A stretch of DNA of 48,700 nucleotides from Terriglobales bacterium (GTDB taxonomy: Bacteria; Acidobacteriota; Terriglobia; Terriglobales; Acidobacteriaceae), in NCBI GenBank assembly GCA_035651655.1, contig DASRFG010000036.1:1-48700 (forward strand). The letters are read 5' to 3'. Below, one piece after another: positions 1 through 7,899 of the stretch; positions within the stretch are counted from its first letter, which is position 1; each line of letters opens with the position of its first letter. A program made the position numbers and the translations under genes. The notes below the pieces were generated by a model. That model was not told the origin of the DNA and made no database searches. It was given only the letters and a program-made list of their open reading frames with translations.

Positions 1-305
1 TGTTGTGGAAGCGAACGACGCGGGTTTGAAGGCCATATTCTTCGCGATAATGAGTGCAGCGGATTTCGGCAAGAAGCTTTTCCCAACCGTACGCGTCCTG
101 CGGGGCGGCTGGATAAGCATCTTCTTCTTTCAAGCCGGCACCGTTTGCTGACAAAGATGACCTCGGAATTCCAGCCAAATTGCTTTAGTCCAGCCGTAGC
201 CCGATGCAGGAACACAACCGGACCACCGCTCCACGCGCCATTAACAAGGAATAAGGCGCGGCGAGTTGGTGGGATTGGGTTGGGGATGGATATGGTCCCC
301 ATCAT
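1..305 (-). CDS. Glycosyltransferase-like N-terminus, partial and disrupted
   Basis: An ATG at 305 overlaps the TGA stop of the upstream methyltransferase (ATGA), so translation is probably coupled. The first 54 codons read like the N-terminus of a GT-B glycosyltransferase: a hydrophobic strand (ALFLVNG), a Gly-Gly loop (WSGGP), a helix, then a second strand (EVIFVSK). After about position 144 the frame turns into Arg/Ser-rich nonsense, while another frame suddenly encodes a clear epimerase core (next entry). The frame stays open to the window edge, but only the first ~160 bp look like protein. Context (polysaccharide export operon) fits a glycosyltransferase. The family call is inference from one Rossmann-like motif. 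Confidence 0.42.
   Translation of the reverse strand, partial: MMGTISIPNPIPPTRRALFLVNGAWSGGPVVFLHRATAGLKQFGWNSEVIFVSKRCRLERRRCLSSRPAGRVRLGKASCRNPLHSLSRRIWPSNPRRSLPQ
2..136 (-). pseudogene. GDP-mannose 3,5-epimerase-like fragment, N-terminus missing
   Basis: In the minus frame beginning at 136 the translation is an unmistakable extended-SDR sugar-nucleotide epimerase core: LKEEDAYPAAPQDAYGWEKL, then an RVVRFHN strand at the edge. The YxxxK catalytic pair is the Tyr and Lys of YGWEK. In GDP-mannose 3,5-epimerases this segment follows about 150 residues carrying the NAD-binding GxxGxxG fold. Here those residues are absent: the frame has a TAA stop at about 184-186 and no start with a ribosome site. 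The fragment lies in a different frame from the glycosyltransferase-like start of the same transcript. It is either the scar of a recombination or deletion, or a chimeric contig end. It continues beyond the left edge. Confidence 0.72.
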
Positions 306-1462
306 TCCGGCTCGACTCTCCGACGCGCAACGAGTTCAACCATGTCGCCCCAACCATCGCGGAGGATCTGGCGGGCGTGGGAGCGAGTCATCAACCAACT
401 CAGGTCAATGAAGGGGACGTCGGTGCGCTCGTTCCACAGCCACTCCGGAATTTGAAACTCGAGAAATTCGAAACCAGCGCGCTGAAATGCGTCGCGCACC
501 CAGCTCGCAGTGAGCCAGGTGCTGTGGTGGGAATAATCCGAATATCCCGCCCAATCTTTGGCAAGCATGGCGTGCATCAGGGAGTCGGCATTCAGGGTAA
601 GGCAATACACCAGCCCTCCGGGTTTGACCACAGATGAGGCAAGCGCGACCAACTTGCCGGGATCACGCACGTGCTCCAGCACGTTGTGCAGAACAATGGC
701 GTCGTATTGAGTATCGAAGTCGGATGGCTGAGCATGATCGATGTCCAGCACGCGACAGGCTTCTTCTCCGAGGCGTTGGTTGGCGTGTTCGACGGCCCAA
801 TCGCTGACATCCACTCCGAAGACGTGAATTCCCCGCGATTTGGCGTGGTCGAGCAATATGCCGGTGGCACAACCGATATCCAGCAGGCTGTGAATTGAGG
901 AATGGCGTGAAAGTAAATCGAGAATGCGTACGCCATAGTCGGCAGCTTCCCGCTCGTAATCTCCGTAATTGGAGCCGTTGTAGTATTCGGGGCCGATCTC
1001 TTGGGAGCAGGGATTGAATCTGTGCCGTAAAGAGCGGGTGAGCTTCTGACCATGAGCTGAGGTGAAGGTAAGTTCCGAAACCAGCCAGCCGCCGGCTTCC
1101 AGGGTTGCTCCGTTTACCGCAGTGAGGGAATCGCCATTGAGCGCAAAGCCAGAATCGTAGGCCAAGGCCCACGAGCAGGGCATCTTTACTGGACGCGAAA
1201 TATTGAACAGAGCAGGGCCAGCTTCGCGGCGCAGGCACAACTCCAGCGTGCCGGCGTCGCAGAAATGGAAGTCGTAATCAATCTTCAAAGGCAGGGTGAG
1301 ATTGTAAGTGGCGCGGACCGGCAGTTGGGCGGAATGCCCGTTCCGGGGCACAACCAGCCATTCCCCGGAAGGCAGGTGAACGAGTTCTCTTCCGGTGGCG
1401 CGCTTGATAGCGCCGCGCATACCTGGGCGAACCGAACGCGCGATTCTCTCCATCGCTGACAT
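302..1462 (-). CDS. Class I SAM-dependent methyltransferase of a polysaccharide locus
   Basis: A two-part protein of about 386 residues. The first ~170 residues are beta-rich and unrecognised. The C-terminal part is a class I methyltransferase: motif I LLDIGCATG, an acidic strand end (GVDVSD), and VLHNVLEHV, typical of the Methyltransf_11/23 group acting on glycans or small molecules. I place the start at ATG 1462, 2 nt after the Wzt stop; an ATG at 1495 would overlap wzt by 31 bp. Downstream its TGA overlaps the next ATG. The setting next to Wzm/Wzt suggests methylation of an exported glycan, possibly as a chain-capping reaction as in O9-type O-antigens; that role is inference. Confidence 0.8.
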   Translation of the reverse strand: MSAMERIARSVRPGMRGAIKRATGRELVHLPSGEWLVVPRNGHSAQLPVRATYNLTLPLKIDYDFHFCDAGTLELCLRREAGPALFNISRPVKMPCSWALAYDSGFALNGDSLTAVNGATLEAGGWLVSELTFTSAHGQKLTRSLRHRFNPCSQEIGPEYYNGSNYGDYEREAADYGVRILDLLSRHSSIHSLLDIGCATGILLDHAKSRGIHVFGVDVSDWAVEHANQRLGEEACRVLDIDHAQPSDFDTQYDAIVLHNVLEHVRDPGKLVALASSVVKPGGLVYCLTLNADSLMHAMLAKDWAGYSDYSHHSTWLTASWVRDAFQRAGFEFLEFQIPEWLWNERTDVPFIDLSWLMTRSHARQILRDGWGDMVELVARRRVEPE

Positions 1463-1464
1463 GA

Positions 1465-2733
1465 CTAGTGAGACTGGCTTGATGTTGTGCTCCATTCCAG
1501 GCCCGCTAATGGGGTGATGAGATCAATTGGCGAAGCATAGGCTGGCAACTGCTCACTCTTAACGAATAGATACGCGGCGTGGGGGAGCAGCACGTCGTAG
1601 CCGGCGGCGGCGGTGCGAAGTCCCACGTCGATGTACATTTCGGGCACGCTGATGCCAGGATTTTCTATGCGAAAAGAAATGGTGTGATGCCCCGGCTCAA
1701 ACGAACCGGCGGCATGCCAGCGATCACTCTGCAAGCCGAAGAGCCGCAGGCCATTGGTGCTGTAGAAGGTGATGTCAACCGCGAGCTTGGGGCATGGCTG
1801 ACGGACTGCCACGTCGACTTCGACGGTGATGGGGCGGCCGTACTTCCAGGCTTCAGCCGCAATACCGGCTGAGTCGAAGATGCGAACGCGGTGAATTGCG
1901 AGCGCGCCGTCGGAAGAATTGGCGGCAGCAGCACGCGTATTCTCTTCCCCAGATTCAGAGTATCGGCGTACACATTGTCCGCTACCACCTTGAAAGGTGA
2001 TGTGGCCGTCGTGCAGCACAATGGCTGTAGGACAGAGCCGTTGCACCATAAGCAGGTTATGGCTGACGAAGAGGACGGTGCGGCCATGCTTGGCGACGTC
2101 CCCCATCTTGCCCAGGCATTTCTTTTGAAATTGGGCATCACCCACGGCCAGTACTTCGTCCACCAGGAGGATTTCCGTTTCAAGGTGTGCGGCAACAGCA
2201 AATGCCAGCCGAACATACATGCCGCTGGAGTACCGCTTCACCGGCGTATCAATGAATTTCTCGACTTCGGCAAAGGCCACGATCTCGTCAAACTTGCGGG
2301 CGATCTCGGCCTTTTTCATGCCCAAAATCGCGCCATTCAAATAGATGTTCTCGCGGCCGGTAAGCTCGGGATGAAAACCGGTGCCCACCTCCAGAAGTGA
2401 ACCTACACGTCCGTAGATCTGGGCGCTGCCTTCGCTGGGCTCGGTGATTCGAGAGAGAATTTTGAGCAAGGTGCTCTTCCCTGCACCGTTGCGGCCGATG
2501 AGGCCGACCACGTCTCCGCGTTTGACTTCAAAGGAAACATCACGCAGGGCCCAGATGGATGGCTGATCGTGGGGCGACTTTGCTTTGCGATCGGCGGTAA
2601 AGGCGGCCTGCATTCGGCGAAAAGGCGCATACATCGCATCGGTTATGACGTCGCGAAGCGCCTTGTAGCGCTCGCGTTCGCCGATGCGATATTGCTTACC
2701 GATTCCTGCACACGATATTGCGACATCGCTCAT
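1465..2733 (-). CDS. wzt: Polysaccharide ABC exporter ATPase, Wzt/TagH-type with C-terminal cargo domain
   Basis: About 422 residues. The nucleotide-binding domain has a Walker A (GRNGAGKST), signature YSSGMYVRL and Walker B (ILLVDEVLAVGD). Residues from about 265 onward form an extra beta-sandwich-like domain, the Wzt C-terminal domain that in known systems recognises the modified end of the glycan. The longer reading from 2748 adds five residues; I chose ATG 2733 because AAAGGA lies just upstream. It follows the permease gene by 59 bp and is followed 2 nt later by a methyltransferase, matching the known link between terminal methylation and Wzt-dependent export. Cargo identity cannot be read from the sequence. 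Confidence 0.88.
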   Translation of the reverse strand: MSDVAISCAGIGKQYRIGERERYKALRDVITDAMYAPFRRMQAAFTADRKAKSPHDQPSIWALRDVSFEVKRGDVVGLIGRNGAGKSTLLKILSRITEPSEGSAQIYGRVGSLLEVGTGFHPELTGRENIYLNGAILGMKKAEIARKFDEIVAFAEVEKFIDTPVKRYSSGMYVRLAFAVAAHLETEILLVDEVLAVGDAQFQKKCLGKMGDVAKHGRTVLFVSHNLLMVQRLCPTAIVLHDGHITFQGGSGQCVRRYSESGEENTRAAAANSSDGALAIHRVRIFDSAGIAAEAWKYGRPITVEVDVAVRQPCPKLAVDITFYSTNGLRLFGLQSDRWHAAGSFEPGHHTISFRIENPGISVPEMYIDVGLRTAAAGYDVLLPHAAYLFVKSEQLPAYASPIDLITPLAGLEWSTTSSQSH

Positions 2734-2792
2734 GGTTCCTTTTAGCAACAGAGAATGCGAAGCGTTATACAGATTCCGTTACACCAGTTCCA

Positions 2793-3701
2793 CTACACCA
2801 GGTCTGCAAAACTCCGCTCTACTCGTCGGAAATAAAACAGGCCGCTGAGCAGGACCACAACCACTACAACTCCGGAGACAAGAACCATCATGCCTGGAGG
2901 AGTAGTTCGGCCCAGTAATGCCCAACGGAAGCCTTCAACGACGCCGGTCATAGGATTCAAGCCATATAGAGGACGCCACCGTTCCGGTACCAGACTGCTG
3001 GAATAGGCAACCGGCGATGCGAAGAGCCAAAGCTGGGTGATGAAAGGCAACGTGTACCGCACATCACGATAACGAACATTCAATGCCGAGAGCCAAAGGC
3101 CGACGCCGAGCGCGGTGGCGACTGCAAACAGTACAAACAGCGGCAGAGTTAACACCGCCCATCCCGGGCGGACACCGTAGTACGCCATCATGACCAGCAG
3201 CACTCCGAAAGCGATGACAAAGTCCACCAGGCCAGCGAGGACGGCGGAGATTGGAATTACCAAACGGGGGAAGTAGACTTTGGTGATCAAGCGCTCGTTA
3301 GTGACCACACTATTGCTGGACTCAGTAAGCGCGTACGCGAAAAGCTGCCATGGCAAGAGCGCTGCGTAACAAAAGAGCGGATAAGGAATGCCGTCCGACG
3401 GTACTTTTGCCAAGCGGCCGAAGAAGATCGTGAACACTACCATGCCAAAGAACGGCTGGATAATGGCCCACGCGACCCCGAGCACCGTCTGCTTGTAGCG
3501 AACCTTAATGTCACGCCAAGTCAGGAAGAACAACAGTTCGCGGTAGTCCCACAGTTCGTGGAATGCGAGCGATTGCCAACCCTTTCCGGCGCGAATGGTG
3601 ACAGTAGGAGGACCTGAAATGTGCAATCCCGGCAGGCGAAATGGTGGAGATGCGGCTTCAAGCGAGCGTACTTGCGTCGCGCTGTTCATGCCTGCGGTCA
3701 C
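2793..3701 (-). CDS. wzm: Polysaccharide ABC exporter permease, Wzm/TagG type
   Basis: About 302 residues with the ABC-2 permease pattern: an amphipathic cytoplasmic N-terminus, LWDYRELLFFLTWRDIKVRY just before the membrane part (a hallmark of Wzm/TagG/KpsM proteins), and about six hydrophobic segments. It should form the membrane channel with the Wzt ATPase encoded next. The start given is GTG 3701; an in-frame ATG at 3689 is equally possible, and neither has a strong Shine-Dalgarno sequence. First gene of the export operon; an extended -10 lies just upstream (3732-3740). Confidence 0.87.
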   Translation of the reverse strand: MTAGMNSATQVRSLEAASPPFRLPGLHISGPPTVTIRAGKGWQSLAFHELWDYRELLFFLTWRDIKVRYKQTVLGVAWAIIQPFFGMVVFTIFFGRLAKVPSDGIPYPLFCYAALLPWQLFAYALTESSNSVVTNERLITKVYFPRLVIPISAVLAGLVDFVIAFGVLLVMMAYYGVRPGWAVLTLPLFVLFAVATALGVGLWLSALNVRYRDVRYTLPFITQLWLFASPVAYSSSLVPERWRPLYGLNPMTGVVEGFRWALLGRTTPPGMMVLVSGVVVVVVLLSGLFYFRRVERSFADLV

Positions 3702-3731
3702 AATTACGGATATTCGGGGGTTTGGAAAACG

Positions 3732-3740
3732 AGTGTAGCA
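3732..3740 (-). promoter_or_regulatory. Predicted extended -10 promoter of the wzm operon
   Basis: Read on the minus strand this is TGC-TACACT, an extended -10 element whose start point would fall near 3725, about 24 nt before the GTG of wzm. A TTGGAA upstream is 20 nt away, too far for a normal -35, so the call rests on the extended -10 alone. Confidence 0.33.
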
Positions 3741-3833
3741 CGCAACTTACGAAATGTTTCCAAATTGCTAATCACCGAGTTTATTTATTGGATTGCAGGT
3801 GAAAATTGGGAATTGAAGCGCGGCGGGGCGACT

Positions 3834-4334
3834 TTACTTCTGACGCTCAGGCGAGGGCGTGGCACTTGGGACTAACGGCTTGGCCATGCTGACCACATTG
3901 ACCGCGCGATTGAAGGCAGAAGCTTCAGGGGCAGGTTCGATACCCGTGACCTGGTAACCAAAATGAGCGTAATACTTCAACAGCTCCTGACGGAACTCGC
4001 CGGTGGTGAGCGTCATTACCGTACAACCGTGTTCGCGACAGTAGTCTTCAGCGGCTTCGAGCAACACGCGACCGATACCTGAACGTTGGGAGGAGGGCTC
4101 AACGGCAAGCATGGCGAAATAGCCAATCTTGTCAGTGATGCGAACGTAAACTGCACCGACGATTCGGTTCCCCTCGCCAGCCACAAGGAAGAGTCCGCTT
4201 TGCATGAGGCGAATGACATCTGCGGCCGAGGTGCGCTCTCCTACACGGTAAGTACGTTCCACCCGAAAAGCAGCGTTGATGACTGCCGCAATATCGTCTG
4301 CGTGCTTGGGGTGAGCTCTCGAAATCTCTGGCAT
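3834..4334 (-). CDS. GNAT family N-acetyltransferase
   Basis: A 166-residue protein with a single GNAT fold. The acetyl-CoA pyrophosphate-binding loop is QRSGIGRVLLEAAEDYC, preceded by the strand GYFAMLAVEP and followed by MTLTTGEFRQELLKYYAHFGYQVTG, the usual C-terminal motif. The substrate cannot be told. It lies 132 bp upstream of wzm on the same strand and is divergent from the MOSC gene, with a 114-bp spacer that presumably holds both promoters. The last ~20 residues (Pro/Ser-rich) are probably disordered. Confidence 0.85.
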   Translation of the reverse strand: MPEISRAHPKHADDIAAVINAAFRVERTYRVGERTSAADVIRLMQSGLFLVAGEGNRIVGAVYVRITDKIGYFAMLAVEPSSQRSGIGRVLLEAAEDYCREHGCTVMTLTTGEFRQELLKYYAHFGYQVTGIEPAPEASAFNRAVNVVSMAKPLVPSATPSPERQK

Positions 4335-4448
4335 TCGTTGACTTCAGCATAAGTATGCCAGCAAATCAGAATCTTTTGACCACAAGACGAATCCCATGAC
4401 GTAATCGGCGCAAGGGAAAGAACTGCGTCCGGTGAACGACAAGGTGCT

Positions 4449-5036
4449 ATGAAGATCATTTCCGTCAATGTTGGGTTGCCACGGGAAGTCGCCTGGAGGG
4501 GCGAGATGGTCCGCACGGGAATCTTCAAGGAGCCGGTAGATGGTCCGGTGATGATCAGGGAGTTGAACCTGAATGGGGACCAGCAGGCTGACCTGAGAGT
4601 GCATGGCGGAGCGAAGAAAGCGGTGTACGCGTATCCTGCCGAGCACTATGACTACTGGCGGCGTGAGCTGCCGGAGGTGACGTTCTCGTGGGGGAATTTC
4701 GGGGAAAATCTGACCACCGAGGGACTAGTAGAAGATTCGCTTCACATCGGCGATCGTTTACGACTGGGCTCGGCCATCCTGCAGGTTAGCCAGCCACGCA
4801 TGCCTTGCTACAAATTGCAGATCAGATTCGGGCGGGACGACATGATCAAGCGATTTCTTTTAAGCGGCCGAAGTGGATTTTATTTCTCCGTCATTGAGCC
4901 GGGAGAGGTCAGGGCGGGTTCGGAGATCAGCATCGTGAGTCGCGATGCCGAGCAACTTACGATCGCCGATACTAATCGTTTGTATTTTGAGCAAGCACGT
5001 GAGCGGAAAGCCGCCCAACAAAAACCCACTTCGTAG
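4449..5036 (+). CDS. MOSC domain protein, YiiM-like
   Basis: A 195-residue protein starting MKIISVNVGLPREV and carrying the YiiM/MOSC signature: VHGGAKKAVYAYPAEHYDYW, WGNFGENLTTEGL, and the conserved Cys in QPRMPCYKLQIRFG that contacts molybdenum cofactor in the family. Relatives use Moco to reduce N-hydroxylated compounds such as 6-hydroxylaminopurine. It has the full length of the short MOSC/3-alpha class. It faces the phosphoesterase gene tail to tail with 13 bp between stops. No Moco biosynthesis gene lies nearby. Confidence 0.87.
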   Translation: MKIISVNVGLPREVAWRGEMVRTGIFKEPVDGPVMIRELNLNGDQQADLRVHGGAKKAVYAYPAEHYDYWRRELPEVTFSWGNFGENLTTEGLVEDSLHIGDRLRLGSAILQVSQPRMPCYKLQIRFGRDDMIKRFLLSGRSGFYFSVIEPGEVRAGSEISIVSRDAEQLTIADTNRLYFEQARERKAAQQKPTS

Positions 5037-5049
5037 CGCTGCCCCGTGG

Positions 5050-6000
5050 CTAAAAGAACGCGGTCATATTCGGGGCAGTGGAAGCGGCTCCCGGAAACGT
5101 GGTTACCCCTAACGCTTGAAGGGTGGCTTTTAACGCGCTCTGATGCTGGAAGAAAGTGTCCGAGCGATATCCCTTGGGACCGTTTCCACTGACCGAAACG
5201 AAGGCGACATGCCCGCCCCCGTGATATGTGTCCGAGGTATAGGACTCGTCGAAGATGATGAACAAGATGCCGCTCTGCTGGAATGTGGCGTTTGCGACTA
5301 GAGGGGCGATGTTCTTTTTCAACCACGAATCGGCAGTCGCCAGGGAGCAGCTGTGCGCGTCGTTGCAGGCGTTGGGCACGATGAACGTATAGTTCGGCAG
5401 ATGCCCGCTCGCAAGATCTGTCTTAAAGTTCGTGAACGGCACCAGGTTTAGCTTCTGAACGCTGCTCGTAACGACGTTGGAAAGATAAGCGAAGGGATTG
5501 TGACGTTTCAGGTAAGAACCGGTGTTTCCGCCTGTGTAACCGGTGTAAGGCAAGCCTTCAGCATAAGATTTCCAGGTTTTCCCAGCAGTGAGCAGGTGAG
5601 CAACAACGTTGTCCCCCGAAACAGTACCGCTGAAGGAATCGTTATTGGTGACTATCTTGCCGGTGGTGAGCATGAAGTAATTGCCAATGGACGGATGAGT
5701 ATTGCCGTAATACTGCGTGGCCAAGCCATACTGCGAAGCCAGGCTGTTCAGGTAAGGCATGGACGAGTTGCCGATCACGCTGGAATAGCTATGGTTTTCT
5801 TCCATGACGATGAAAACATGATTGAAAAGCAGGGTGGTACCAGTGGAAGCAGGTGCGACGCCTGCTTGGCCCCCTGATGAGGCACTCCCTCGAGGACCGA
5901 GAGCGTTCGATAGGGTCTTACTACTTCCACCACAACCTGGCGCTGCGACCACTGCGAGAACCAATAAAATACCGGCAAGCGGCTGGAGGTGCGAATTCAC
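5050..6000 (-). CDS. Secreted phosphoesterase/acid phosphatase-like lipoprotein
   Basis: A 316-residue protein of the phosphoesterase family (phospholipase C / acid phosphatase AcpA group, alkaline phosphatase superfamily). A hydrophobic leader ends in APGC, so Cys23 is a likely lipid attachment site. Motifs: IVMEENHSYSSVIG (metal-binding Glu-Asn), NTHPSIGNYFMLTTG (the Thr/Ser region that carries the nucleophile in relatives), FIVPNACNDAHSC, and IIFDES plus GGGHVAF, the C-terminal metal ligands. A Gly/Ser-rich spacer follows the lipobox. Substrate unknown; relatives cleave phosphomonoesters or phospholipids outside the cell. It is followed tail to tail by the MOSC gene. The 229 bp upstream is AT-rich but shows no convincing promoter. 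Confidence 0.82.
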   Translation of the reverse strand: MNSHLQPLAGILLVLAVVAAPGCGGSSKTLSNALGPRGSASSGGQAGVAPASTGTTLLFNHVFIVMEENHSYSSVIGNSSMPYLNSLASQYGLATQYYGNTHPSIGNYFMLTTGKIVTNNDSFSGTVSGDNVVAHLLTAGKTWKSYAEGLPYTGYTGGNTGSYLKRHNPFAYLSNVVTSSVQKLNLVPFTNFKTDLASGHLPNYTFIVPNACNDAHSCSLATADSWLKKNIAPLVANATFQQSGILFIIFDESYTSDTYHGGGHVAFVSVSGNGPKGYRSDTFFQHQSALKATLQALGVTTFPGAASTAPNMTAFF

Positions 6001-6229
6001 GACGGACTCCTGACGGTGCTGGACTTTACGTAAGCCTAGAAGAGCATCTTCTCTGACTCAATTCGGAAAGACACCTAGTCGAGGAATGCTGTATGCACCG
6101 CCGCAGGTAATTGATCAATAGCAATTTAGTCTTAAGTGATTAAGAACCTTACACTAGAGGATACCATAACCAGCGGCGCGGAGGAGAGGCTTGGTTAGAT
6201 CGTTAGTCCACACTGTTAGTCCACGTCGT

Positions 6230-7789
6230 TCAGTCTCCCATACCCGATCCGCGGACCTGCTCGGCTACCAGTCGGAGAACATACTTACTGCTGGTGGCAG
6301 GAAGCTGCGCAACGTAGTCAATGAACTCGCGGACCACTCTGGCACCGTCGTTATAGCCTTGTTCCATTGCCGGGCGGGCGATGGCACCGTCAAAATCAAG
6401 CAGAGTGGCCGCAAGCGGCGATGCGGGACGAACGGTAAAGGCCTTGAGGAACCGCATGGTTCGAGTGCCAATTTCGAGACGAAGGTGCTCGGGTCGTGTG
6501 CCTAGTTTAGCGGCATAGGCTTCGCATATCTGGTTGACGTTGTCCAAAATCCTCAAGTCGGCTTGCAGGTTTCTAGACATCAGGATGTCAAACGCCCGGA
6601 TGCCGACGTCAAGAAATGTTTTTATGCGTGGGGCAATCTCGCTGGCTGGTTCCACCATAACCAGAAAGAGGACATCCGCACCCAAACGAATGGCGGGAAA
6701 GATTGGCTGCTTGGCGACCAGGGCACCATCCGACCACAGGCGTCCCTGCATTTCCACCGGCTCGTAAGCCATCGGAAAAGCGGAAGAGGCGACCACGCAT
6801 TTAATCAGGTCGTCAGGGTGCTCGAGCTTCTCGCGGATAAATGCGACATCCACTCCCGGATCGCGTTCGAGCTCGGTGGTCGGTTTGTTGACGAAAAACC
6901 GTTCGTCTCCGGTGTCCAGATTGGAAGCGGTCATCACCACCCGGATCGGAGACGCGCGCAGACCCTGCTCGGGGATCCTGTCGCGCAGGAAGCGAGTGCG
7001 TTCATAGTTTGGAAACAATCCCGGACGCAAGGGCGATTGCAGAAGTTTGTGACTGAGCAGGCTAATGCGGCTCCGAAACAGCGCCCAAACCACACCTCCG
7101 ACGAGCACGACGGCGGCAAGCAAGATGATCAGCTTGGGCGTGAATTCGAATATTTTCCTGGGAGTGAAGTGCAGATCGGTAGAAGTCAGCACGAGCAGAA
7201 CGAATCCCCACACAATCAGGTTTGCTAGCGATGATAGCGCCACCTTATGCCGGTCGGGTCTCCACTGATAATGGCGGACAAATTTCATGAACACATAGAA
7301 CAGGTAGGAAATCTGGCTATAAAAGAAGACGATGGAGAGGCCGGCAACTCCGAGCAAAAACCAGGTGAGCAACGGGGTGTGCAGGTGGAGGTAAATTCCT
7401 GAGCGGTGGAAGAGCGCGAGAATGAAATTGCCAAATCCCCCGGTAACGGCGGTGAGGCCCGCAAGGACCAGAATGTATCGAGACCAATCAATTCCAACCG
7501 CGGGGGGATTCACCTCCGACCAGGATTTGACCAGCGATTCGGCGTTCCCTACATATTGATTGGAATGGGCAGCATAAGAAGCCGCATTGATGGCGCCGAT
7601 GGAAGTGGACGCCAGGATATGGGTGGGCAAACGGGCATCTTGGAAGGCAAGCAAGACCCCCGCTTCGTACGCGCCACGAGCACCGCCGCCGGAGAGCACG
7701 ACGGCGATGCGGCCTTGAAAATCCTGCCAGAGCTCAGCCGGATTGAGCGGCAGACTGTCGCGAAAAATCGAGCGCTCGCGTTCCAGCAA
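6230..7789 (-). CDS. Patatin-like phospholipase with internal membrane insertion
   Basis: A 519-residue protein. Residues 34-39 are the oxyanion loop (GGGARG) and Ser63 in STSIGAINA is the nucleophile; the usual GxSxG has Ser instead of the first Gly. The catalytic Asp is in SDGA (Asp354). Between nucleophile and Asp, residues about 104-237 hold four hydrophobic segments (about 104-127, 139-168, 187-204, 219-237) that ordinary patatins lack; the patatin fold resumes near SPLRPGLFP (252-260). The enzyme should therefore be an integral membrane acyl hydrolase whose active site is completed across an insertion. Single gene, 110 bp downstream of the threonine dehydratase on the same strand. A short tandem repeat (GTTAGTCCAC twice) lies just past its stop near 6200-6223. 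Confidence 0.82.
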   Translation of the reverse strand: MLERERSIFRDSLPLNPAELWQDFQGRIAVVLSGGGARGAYEAGVLLAFQDARLPTHILASTSIGAINAASYAAHSNQYVGNAESLVKSWSEVNPPAVGIDWSRYILVLAGLTAVTGGFGNFILALFHRSGIYLHLHTPLLTWFLLGVAGLSIVFFYSQISYLFYVFMKFVRHYQWRPDRHKVALSSLANLIVWGFVLLVLTSTDLHFTPRKIFEFTPKLIILLAAVVLVGGVVWALFRSRISLLSHKLLQSPLRPGLFPNYERTRFLRDRIPEQGLRASPIRVVMTASNLDTGDERFFVNKPTTELERDPGVDVAFIREKLEHPDDLIKCVVASSAFPMAYEPVEMQGRLWSDGALVAKQPIFPAIRLGADVLFLVMVEPASEIAPRIKTFLDVGIRAFDILMSRNLQADLRILDNVNQICEAYAAKLGTRPEHLRLEIGTRTMRFLKAFTVRPASPLAATLLDFDGAIARPAMEQGYNDGARVVREFIDYVAQLPATSSKYVLRLVAEQVRGSGMGD

Positions 7790-7899
7790 GTAGTTGACCT
7801 GATTGTGAGCTTGAGTGCTGGGTGCAGCATACAGCAGTTTTATCTGAGGGCGCGTTTCCTAGTGCGATTCAGGGAGTGCCGACGCGGGGCGGGCATGGC

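Noticed and set aside
6563-7228. 221-codon plus-strand frame opposite the patatin gene
   Set aside because: Antisense shadow of a well-supported gene; its protein is His/Gln/Arg-rich and without fold-like pattern.
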